From Betaproteobacteria bacterium (GTDB lineage: Bacteria; Pseudomonadota; Gammaproteobacteria; Burkholderiales; SG8-39): 64,000 nt of DNA. Made by a program: the position numbers and the translations under genes. The stretch is from contig JACPYS010000055.1 of NCBI GenBank assembly GCA_016195915.1, positions 124,001-188,000 on the forward strand, given 5' to 3'. Position 1 is the first letter of the stretch; each line of letters opens with the position of its first letter. Below the pieces are notes generated by a model. That model saw only the letters and a list, made by a program, of their open reading frames with translations. It did not search any database and had not been told where the DNA came from. Positions 57,768 to 64,000 of the stretch are shown here, piece by piece.

Positions 57768-58186
57768 CCCGCTCTTTCCCATTCCACCACCGCTGCGCGT
57801 TTTCTTCCGTCGACGATCCATTCGCCCACGAGCGCGATGCGGCCGCCCTCGCGCGGCTCGATACGCCGCGCCTGCTCTTCTCCTATCCAGTTGGGCAGCA
57901 GGCTCACTTCGATGCGGTGGTAGGCGGTGTCGCCTTCGACGCGGTAGCGCCCGCAGTAGGTGACGTAGTCGTCGAACGCGCCCGCCTTCTCGTCCTGAGT
58001 GGCGCGCAGCCGGTCGGCAACCGCGAAAGGGCGCCGGTTCGCGCGCATCATCGAACCGGACATGTATCCATCCGGCGTATACATGATGTAGCCCAGCGCG
58101 TCATCGCCGAGCGGGTAGATCTTCTCGCCACCCTCGTAGCGGGTGTAGTAGCGCACGAGGCGCCAGACGCCTGCGAGCGGGTTCAT
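57764..58186 (-). CDS. lipocalin-like domain protein (Lipocalin_5 type)
   Basis: Encodes 140 residues. GVWRLVRYYTRYEGGEKIYPLG, GYIMYTPDGYMSGSMMRANR, FDDYVTYCGRYRVEGDTAYHRIEVSLLPNWIGEEQARR is the typical pattern of the small bacterial Lipocalin_5 family, with no signal peptide. Such proteins often accompany catabolic or polyketide genes and may bind a hydrophobic ligand; an enzymatic role is not shown. It overlaps the hydroxypyruvate isomerase-like gene (ATGA) and lies 41 bp after the MDR enzyme gene. Confidence 0.85.
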   Translation of the reverse strand: MNPLAGVWRLVRYYTRYEGGEKIYPLGDDALGYIMYTPDGYMSGSMMRANRRPFAVADRLRATQDEKAGAFDDYVTYCGRYRVEGDTAYHRIEVSLLPNWIGEEQARRIEPREGGRIALVGEWIVDGRKRAAVVEWERAG

Positions 58187-58227
58187 CGGGAATGCTTCTG
58201 CGCAAGGGTTTGCATGGCGCTCACTCC

Positions 58228-59211
58228 TCAGATCGTCACCACCACGGCACCGAGACGCTTTCCGCTTTCGATGATTTCATGTGCGCGAGCGACCTCGCCG
58301 AGCGGAACGCAGGCCGCAATGCGATGCAGCGCCCGCCCGCCAGCGAGCCAGCGGCGGATCCCGTCCTGCGCCATCTGCCGCCGTTCGAGCGGGCTCGCGC
58401 CGAGCTGCAGGAAACGCACGGTCGCGTTCTTGAACATCAACCCGAGCGCGGGCACCGTGGGTTCGGGAACGGCGACCGACGAATACATCGAGATCGTGCC
58501 GCCCACGCGCAGCACTTCGCGCGTCACCGGGAGGTTGGCGCCGAAATCCACGTCGACGACGCGATCGATGCCTTCGCCGCGCGACCACTCGCCGAGCGCG
58601 CGCACCAGGTCGTCGCTGCGGTAGTTCAGCACCAGGTCCGCGCCCGCCTCGCGCGCGTGCCGGGCCTTTTCTTCGCCGCTCACGGTCGCCGCGACCATCG
58701 CGCCGCCCCATTTCGCGAGTTGGATCGCGTAGTGCCCGACCGCGCCGGCGCCTCCGGTGACGAGGACGTGCTGCCCCTCGACCGCGCCGTCGCCGAATAC
58801 CGCGAGGTACGCCGTCATGCAGGGAATGCCCAGGCACGCGGCGCGCACGAAATCGAGTTCGTCCGGGATCGGCACAGCAAGGCGCGCATCGAGCGCAACG
58901 AACTCCGCCGCGGTGCCCGATGCGCGGCCACGCTGTGCGTTGTGGACCCATACCCGCTGTCCGAGACGGTCGCGCGAAACCCCGTCCCCGGCCTCGACGA
59001 TCGTGCCCGCGCCATCGTTGTGGGGAACGATGCGCGCGAACCCCATCTTCCTTGCGTAGCGGCCCGCGCGCAGATTGCAGTCCGATGGGTTCACGCCCGA
59101 TGCGGCCACCCGCACGAGAACCTCTCCCGGGGCGGGCGTTGGCGCGGCAAGTTCGCCGAGCTGCAGCACCGCTGCGGCCGGCCCTTGCCGTTCGTACCAT
59201 GCTGCGCGCAT
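58228..59211 (-). CDS. quinone oxidoreductase/zinc-free MDR family enzyme
   Basis: Encodes 327 residues from MRAAWYERQG; the frame is open upstream. VAASGVNPSDCNLRAGRY, VPHNDGAGTIVEAGDGVSR, GIPCMTAYLAVFG and the NADPH site VTGGAGAVGHYAIQLAKWGG identify the Qor branch. It is the first gene of the - strand unit down to 54193. The 143 bp between its start and the divergent Bug gene at 59355 should contain both promoters. Confidence 0.9.
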   Translation of the reverse strand: MRAAWYERQGPAAAVLQLGELAAPTPAPGEVLVRVAASGVNPSDCNLRAGRYARKMGFARIVPHNDGAGTIVEAGDGVSRDRLGQRVWVHNAQRGRASGTAAEFVALDARLAVPIPDELDFVRAACLGIPCMTAYLAVFGDGAVEGQHVLVTGGAGAVGHYAIQLAKWGGAMVAATVSGEEKARHAREAGADLVLNYRSDDLVRALGEWSRGEGIDRVVDVDFGANLPVTREVLRVGGTISMYSSVAVPEPTVPALGLMFKNATVRFLQLGASPLERRQMAQDGIRRWLAGGRALHRIAACVPLGEVARAHEIIESGKRLGAVVVTI

Positions 59212-59354
59212 CGCGGCTTCCTCGTTGCGCGGCTCGCGTGCGTCAGCGGCGCGTCGCTCTCGTCGGGGACTGGACTTGAATCCGTGCAAATATATCGCTT
59301 TTCCGCCACCGCAGCGGTGCAGTTTCGTTTCTGAAATCCCGCGAGGAAGACACC

Positions 59355-60314
59355 ATGAGATTCGTTATCGCGTCGCTGATGTTTGCCGCAGCCGCAACCG
59401 CGTTCGCGCAGGGCTACCCTTCGAAGCCGGTGCGCATCGTGATCCCTTATGCCGCGGGCGGCGGGCCCGACGTGCAGGCGCGCCAATTCGGCGTGAAACT
59501 CTCCGAGCTGTTGGGCCAGACGGTGGTGTTGGAAAACAAGGTGGGCGCCGCGGGCGTGCTCGCGGCGCAATACGTGGCGCAGTCGGCGGCGGATGGTTAC
59601 ACCGTGCTGCTGGGATCGAACACGCACCTGATCCAGAAGCACCTGAAGCCCGATCTGAGTTTCGATCCGATCGCCGATTTCGTGCCGGTGTCCAACATGG
59701 CGAGTTCTCCCACCGTGATGGTGGTGCGCGCGGATCATCCTGCGAAGAGCGTGCAGGACGTCGTGTCCAGCGCCAGGCGGAACCCGGGGAAGATGAACTA
59801 CGGTTCGGGCGGCATTGGCACCTCCGCGCACCTTGCAGGTGCGACGCTTGCGGCCCTCGGCGGATTCAAGGCGGTGCACATTCCGCTCAAGGGTTCGGTG
59901 GAGATCACGCTGTCGCTGCTGCGCGGCGATACGGATTTTGCGTTTCCGATCAGCAGCACCGGCGTTCCCCAGGTGAAGAGCGGCAAGCTGCGCGCGCTCG
60001 CGGTCACCAGTGCCAAACGCATGAGCGAGTTGCCCGACGTACCGACGCTGACCGAGGTGATGAAAAGCGATCTCGCGGTGCAGGAATCCTGGTTCGGCTT
60101 CTGGGCGCCCGCGAAGTCCCCGGCGGAGGCGGTGAACGTTCTGCACGCAGCCACCGTGAAAGCGCTGGCCGATCCGCAGCTCAGGCAGCAACTCGAGTCC
60201 ACCGGCGGCATTCCCGCGCCGAGCGAAAGCCCGGCCGCGTTCGCCGCGTTCGTGAAGAGCGAGAACGTGAAGTGGGCCGAAATCGTGAAGCTGTCGGCGG
60301 CGAAGGCGGACTGA
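59355..60314 (+). CDS. Bug/TctC-family substrate-binding protein
   Basis: Encodes 319 residues; CGAGGAAG precedes the ATG. Signal peptide 1-18 (TAFAQ). Mature start GYPSKPVRIVIPYAAGGGPD. SAADGYTVLLGS, RRNPGKMNYGSGGIGT and IPLKGSVEITLSLLRGDTD follow the family. It is divergent from the MDR-led operon and convergent with the PEP carboxylase gene 17 bp away. Ligand unknown, presumably shared with the divergent operon. Confidence 0.92.
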   Translation: MRFVIASLMFAAAATAFAQGYPSKPVRIVIPYAAGGGPDVQARQFGVKLSELLGQTVVLENKVGAAGVLAAQYVAQSAADGYTVLLGSNTHLIQKHLKPDLSFDPIADFVPVSNMASSPTVMVVRADHPAKSVQDVVSSARRNPGKMNYGSGGIGTSAHLAGATLAALGGFKAVHIPLKGSVEITLSLLRGDTDFAFPISSTGVPQVKSGKLRALAVTSAKRMSELPDVPTLTEVMKSDLAVQESWFGFWAPAKSPAEAVNVLHAATVKALADPQLRQQLESTGGIPAPSESPAAFAAFVKSENVKWAEIVKLSAAKAD

Positions 60315-60331
60315 GTCGGGCCAAGCCGGAT

Positions 60332-63082
60332 TCACCCGCTGTTGCGTAATCCCGCGGCGATACCGTTGATGGTGAGGTGGATTCCCCGCTGCACGCGTTC
60401 GTCGGTCTCGCCCGCCCGGTAGCGGCGCAGCAGCTCGACCTGCAGATGATTGAGCGGATCGATGTACGGAAAGCGGTTGCGGATCGAGCGCTTGAGGACG
60501 GGGTTGAGGTCGAGCAGCTCCGCCTGCAGCGTGACCGATTTGAGCCCGGCCACCGAGCGGCGCCATTCGTCCCTGATGCGCGGGAAGATTGAAGCGCGCA
60601 AGGCCTCGTCCCTGACCAATCGGGAATAGCGTTCGGCGATTGTGATGTCGGTCTTGCCCAGCACCATGTCGATGTTCGACAGCAGCGTGCGGAAGAATCC
60701 CCACCCACCCGCCATTTCGCGCAGCAGGCTCAATCCGCTTTCGCCGTGTTCAGCCGCCCAGCTTTCGATCGCCGTGCCGAAGCCGTACCAGCCGGGCAGC
60801 ATCAGCCTGCATTGCGACCACGAGAAAACCCACGGAATCGCGCGCAGGTCATCGATTGCCATGGATTGCCTGCGCGATGCAGGCCGGCTGCCGATATTGA
60901 GCGCCGAGATTTCCGAGATCACCGTGGATTCCCAGAAATAGTGCTCGAAGCCGGCAGTTTCGTAGACCATCGCCCGGTAGGCCGTGTAGGCGTGCCGGGA
61001 CAGCTGTTCCATGGCTTCGAGAAATTCAGCGCGCGGTGCGTCGTGCTCCTGCGCCAGCAACGTTGCCTCGAGCGTCGCAGCGGCGAGGACTTCAAGGTTG
61101 CGCCGTCCCAGTTCCGGATTGGCGTATTTGTGCGCGATCACTTCACCCTGCTCGGTAATGCGGATCTGCCCCTGCACGGCGCCCTGCGGCTGCGCCAGGA
61201 TCGCCTGGTAGCTTGGACCGCCGCCCCGGCCGACCGAGCCGCCGCGGCCGTGAAACAGGCGCAAGGTGATTCCGTGCCGCTCGAACACACGGCTGAGCGC
61301 GATTTCAGCACGGTAGAGCGCCCAACCGGAGGCGAGGAAGCCGCCGTCCTTGTTGCTGTCGGAGTATCCGAGCATGACTTCCTGCACGGCACCGCGGCTT
61401 GCAAGCAGCCGGTTGTAGAAACCCAGACCGAGCAGGCGGTCCATGATCGCACCGGCGTTCGCAAGGTCGTCGATGGTTTCGAACAGGGGCACGATATTCA
61501 TGTCGAGTACGTGCTCGAGCGGGCGCAGCGAGCCGAACTCCTTGAGCAGCACCGCAACCTCGAGCATGTCCGAAACGCTGTCGGTCTTGGAGATGATCAC
61601 GTTCTCGATCGCAGCGCGACCGTAGCGCTCGTGGATCGAGCGCGCGCTGCGAAAGATTTCGAGTTCGCCCAGGGTCTCCTGTGAATACTGCACGCCGGGC
61701 GAAGCAAGCGGACGCGGGCTGGCGAGTTCCTCGAGCAGCAGGGAGATCCGGGCAGGCTCGCCGAGCGCCGGATATTCGACCCCCGGCCGTGCCACCGCGA
61801 GCAGTTCGGACACCGTGCGGGCATGCACATCCGAGTTCTGCCGAAGGTCGAGCGCTGCCAGGTGGAATCCGAACAGCGACACGGCGCGGCGCAGGCGCCG
61901 CAGCTTGCCGCGAGCCAGCAGCCCGGCCTTGTGGCTGCGAAGCGATTGATTGAGCACGTCGAGATCGGCGGCCAGCGCCTCGGCGGTGCCGTAGGGCTCC
62001 GCCGGGGCCACGGGATGTCGCGGCGCTTCGAGCTGGTCCAGGTTCTTTGCCGTGGCTGCCAGCCGGGCGTAAAAGCCGGCGATCGCCCGCCGGTACGGCT
62101 CGTCGGCGTGATGCGGATTCTGGTCGGGCGAATTCATCGCAACGTCGGTCAGCAGTTGCGGCACCCGGATCAGCGACGTCGTGGTCGAGAGTTCCGCGCC
62201 GAGCTGATGCAGTTCGTCGAGCAGGAACGCGAGCGCCTTGCGGCTTTGCGCGCGCATCGAGGCTTCGAGCACCTGCGCGGTCACGAAAGGATTGCCGTCC
62301 CGGTCGCCTCCGATCCAGGAACCGGGCCGCAGAAACGGCGGCAACTCCTTCGCGGCCGGCCACCCCGGGACATACTTTTCGAGGTGGTCTTCCATCGCAT
62401 TGTAGAGGCGGGGCAGCTCGTGCAGAAACGTGGTGTCGTAGAACGACAGCGCATTCGTCACTTCGTCCATCACTGACAGCTTGGTCCAGCGCAGCATGCG
62501 CGTCTGCCACAAACGCAGTATCAGGCGCCGCAGCGACTCGTCATGTTCATCGCGCTCGTCGGGTGCCGGATCGACGCGATCGCGCTCATCGAGCAGGCGC
62601 GCGATGCTCCATTCGCAATCGAGGATGCTCTTGCGCTGGACTTCGGTCGGATGGGCCGTGAGCACGGGGCACACCTGCGCCGAGGAGAAGAACTGCAGCA
62701 GCCGGGCGGCGTCGACGCCGGAGTCCATCGCGCGCGGCAGGGCGTGGGCAAGACTGCCTTCGCGGGGCGGCGATCCGGCCACGGCGTTGGCGCGCGCGCG
62801 CCGAATGTGGTGCTGGTCCTCGGCAATGTTGGCCAGATGCGAGAAATAGCTGAAGGCGCGCACCACCTGGCTCGTGATCTCGCGAGGCAGTTCGGATAAC
62901 AGGGTTTCCATCTCCCCGCGCGCCCCGAGATCGTCGTCGCGATGCTGGCGAATCGCCAGCAGGCGGATGCGCTCGACCAGATCGAACACGTCCTTGCCCT
63001 CTTGCTGCGCCAATGTTTCTCCGAGCACGCGGCCAAGCAAGCGGATGTCGTCGCGGAGGGGTTGGTCCTTGTCTTCGGTCAT
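60332..63082 (-). CDS. ppc: phosphoenolpyruvate carboxylase
   Basis: Encodes 916 residues from [12 protein letters not shown]; the frame is open upstream but without homology. The catalytic motifs are intact: [14 protein letters not shown] with the essential His (about 140), [18 protein letters not shown], and [19 protein letters not shown]. The C-terminus ends RNSG in place of the common QNTG. It carboxylates PEP to oxaloacetate as a homotetramer and replenishes the citric acid cycle, consistent with the acid-catabolic genes around it. Full length for the bacterial family. Confidence 0.96.
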   Translation of the reverse strand: MTEDKDQPLRDDIRLLGRVLGETLAQQEGKDVFDLVERIRLLAIRQHRDDDLGARGEMETLLSELPREITSQVVRAFSYFSHLANIAEDQHHIRRARANAVAGSPPREGSLAHALPRAMDSGVDAARLLQFFSSAQVCPVLTAHPTEVQRKSILDCEWSIARLLDERDRVDPAPDERDEHDESLRRLILRLWQTRMLRWTKLSVMDEVTNALSFYDTTFLHELPRLYNAMEDHLEKYVPGWPAAKELPPFLRPGSWIGGDRDGNPFVTAQVLEASMRAQSRKALAFLLDELHQLGAELSTTTSLIRVPQLLTDVAMNSPDQNPHHADEPYRRAIAGFYARLAATAKNLDQLEAPRHPVAPAEPYGTAEALAADLDVLNQSLRSHKAGLLARGKLRRLRRAVSLFGFHLAALDLRQNSDVHARTVSELLAVARPGVEYPALGEPARISLLLEELASPRPLASPGVQYSQETLGELEIFRSARSIHERYGRAAIENVIISKTDSVSDMLEVAVLLKEFGSLRPLEHVLDMNIVPLFETIDDLANAGAIMDRLLGLGFYNRLLASRGAVQEVMLGYSDSNKDGGFLASGWALYRAEIALSRVFERHGITLRLFHGRGGSVGRGGGPSYQAILAQPQGAVQGQIRITEQGEVIAHKYANPELGRRNLEVLAAATLEATLLAQEHDAPRAEFLEAMEQLSRHAYTAYRAMVYETAGFEHYFWESTVISEISALNIGSRPASRRQSMAIDDLRAIPWVFSWSQCRLMLPGWYGFGTAIESWAAEHGESGLSLLREMAGGWGFFRTLLSNIDMVLGKTDITIAERYSRLVRDEALRASIFPRIRDEWRRSVAGLKSVTLQAELLDLNPVLKRSIRNRFPYIDPLNHLQVELLRRYRAGETDERVQRGIHLTINGIAAGLRNSG

Positions 63083-63396
63083 GAGCCGGGCTACTGCAGC
63101 AGATTCCCGCTGGCCTGATCCCGGCTCAGGCCGGTACGATTGTCCTCGAGCGCCTCCGGGCGCCGTGCGACGCTGGCTGGTGTACTCATGGGCTATGCGT
63201 TCCTGGTGGCAAGGAAGGTCTGAAAGTCCATAGCTTGCAATAATGATGCCCTGGTGACCAGGCGCTTGAACTTGCTGGATTCTCCTCACACTCGAGGAAA
63301 TGGCGTCGCCCCGTGGCAACCTGAGATGAACCGAAAGGGGGCAGCAGGCCGGCTCCTCGCGTTGCGGCGCACCGGATTTGGGCGCGACGGGGCACC
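63083..63396. other. intergenic, no gene seen
   Basis: A 314-bp gap between ppc and the ABC permease, both on the - strand. It must hold the ppc promoter. Short open frames on both strands lack ribosome sites and family resemblance. No strong hairpin was identified. Confidence 0.4.
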
Positions 63397-64000
63397 TCAG
63401 CGCCCGCGCTTGCGATGGATGCGCGCCTCGAGCGAGCGCAGCAGGAGGTCGATCGCGAACCCGACGATGCCGATCGCGACCATGCCGCTCATCACGGTCG
63501 CCGTGCTGATGTTGCTCTGGCCTTTCACCATCAGGTAACCGACACCGCTCGAGGCGACGATCAACTCGGCGCCGACCAGCGACTGCCAGCCCAGGCCCGC
63601 ACTGATCCGCAACCCGGCCACGATCGAGGGCACCGATGCCGGCAGGAGGACTTCGGTGATCATGCGCCAGTGGCTCGCGCCGAGCGTCTGCGCGGCCTCC
63701 ACGAACCGGGGCTCGACGTACTTGGCGCCACGGTAGGCGTTGATCACGCAGGGCGGGAAAGCGCCGCTGAAGATGATCAGGATCGGGCCGCCGATACCGG
63801 TGCCGAACCACAGCGCGGCGAACGGCACCCATGCGATCGGCGCGACGAAGCGCAGTGCATCGAATAGGGGAGACACGACGCCATCGAGCCAGCGGAACCA
63901 GCCCATTGCGAGGCCCAGCGGAACGCCGATCAGCGCGGCCAGCGCGAAGCCAGCGCCGAAGCGGCCGAACGAGGAGAGCAGGTGCTGCTGCAGCGTGTAG
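63397..64000 (-). CDS. ABC transporter permease, SsuC/TauC type (5' end missing)
   Basis: The reverse strand is open to the window edge, so the N-terminus lies outside; about 201 codons are seen. The segment [28 protein letters not shown] is the EAA loop that docks to the ATPase, and five hydrophobic helices are visible. [15 protein letters not shown] is typical of the nitrate/sulfonate/taurine/aliphatic-amide permeases. Partner ATPase and binding protein should lie beyond 64000 on the same strand. Confidence 0.9.
   Translation of the reverse strand, partial: YTLQQHLLSSFGRFGAGFALAALIGVPLGLAMGWFRWLDGVVSPLFDALRFVAPIAWVPFAALWFGTGIGGPILIIFSGAFPPCVINAYRGAKYVEPRFVEAAQTLGASHWRMITEVLLPASVPSIVAGLRISAGLGWQSLVGAELIVASSGVGYLMVKGQSNISTATVMSGMVAIGIVGFAIDLLLRSLEARIHRKRGR

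Noticed and set aside
1-64000. CRISPR array, insertion sequence or prophage
   Set aside because: No regularly spaced repeats, transposase, integrase or structural phage genes were found on either strand. The half tRNA is the only trace of integration machinery.

Overview
The window is a 64 kb stretch of a high-GC chromosome (about 65-67% by eye) that reads as a betaproteobacterium, probably of the order Burkholderiales. The main reason is six Bug/TctC-type tripartite tricarboxylate transporter receptors next to acyl-CoA and hydroxy-acid catabolic genes, a hallmark of Bordetella, Cupriavidus and their relatives. The rest of the repertoire (hybrid peroxiredoxin-glutaredoxin, PEP carboxylase, glycine-zipper proteins, ECF sigma/anti-sigma pair) fits. 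No rRNA, intact tRNA, insertion sequence or CRISPR array was seen.

Layout. 1-6.6 kb: partial ChaC-like gene, a small secreted Ala/Lys protein, a Tat-exported transglutaminase, a TlpA-like thioredoxin, an exported methyltransferase, and a Bug receptor overlapping a thiamine-diphosphate enzyme. 6.6-16.6 kb: housekeeping and accessory metabolism (GDT1-type Mn exporter, FAD oxidase, nitroreductase, ABC-type receptor, MFS, hydrolases, GST, gamma-glutamyltransferase). 16.8-19.9 kb: a scarred accessory patch holding the 3' half of a tRNA, a poly-C promoter tract and five toxin-antitoxin loci. Only one pair is complete. The other four keep the antitoxin, while the toxin is truncated or missing.

20-38.4 kb: Zn alcohol dehydrogenase and MetY, then two copies of the circularly permuted ATP-grasp / alpha-E / transglutaminase system. 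The compact copy (22.2-25.7 kb) has ATP-grasp and alpha-E fused in one protein. The expanded copy (30.3-38.4 kb) has separate ATP-grasp and alpha-E genes, three transglutaminase-fold proteins (one lacking the catalytic Cys, one lacking the catalytic His) and an N-formylglutamate amidohydrolase-like gene. An aldo/keto reductase, an amino-acid-type binding lipoprotein and a fused ABC transporter lie between the copies. The family is known, but its product is not established. This is the best candidate for an undescribed pathway.

38.6-50.6 kb: formate/nitrite channel with an FNR-like box, AraC regulator, CoA-binding protein, a truncated NIPSNAP gene before a second thiamine-diphosphate enzyme, YkgJ protein, ECF sigma/anti-sigma genes, a DUF2652-SRPBCC protein, esterase, two Bug receptors and the hybrid peroxiredoxin. 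50.9-60.3 kb: a + strand unit Bug / type III CoA-transferase / HMG-CoA lyase, and a - strand unit of two quinone oxidoreductase-like proteins, a lipocalin-like protein and two hydroxypyruvate-isomerase-like proteins around a Bug receptor, then a sixth Bug. 60.3-64 kb: PEP carboxylase and a partial ABC permease. No TctA/TctB membrane genes are present, so the Bug receptors must use permeases encoded elsewhere or act as sensors.
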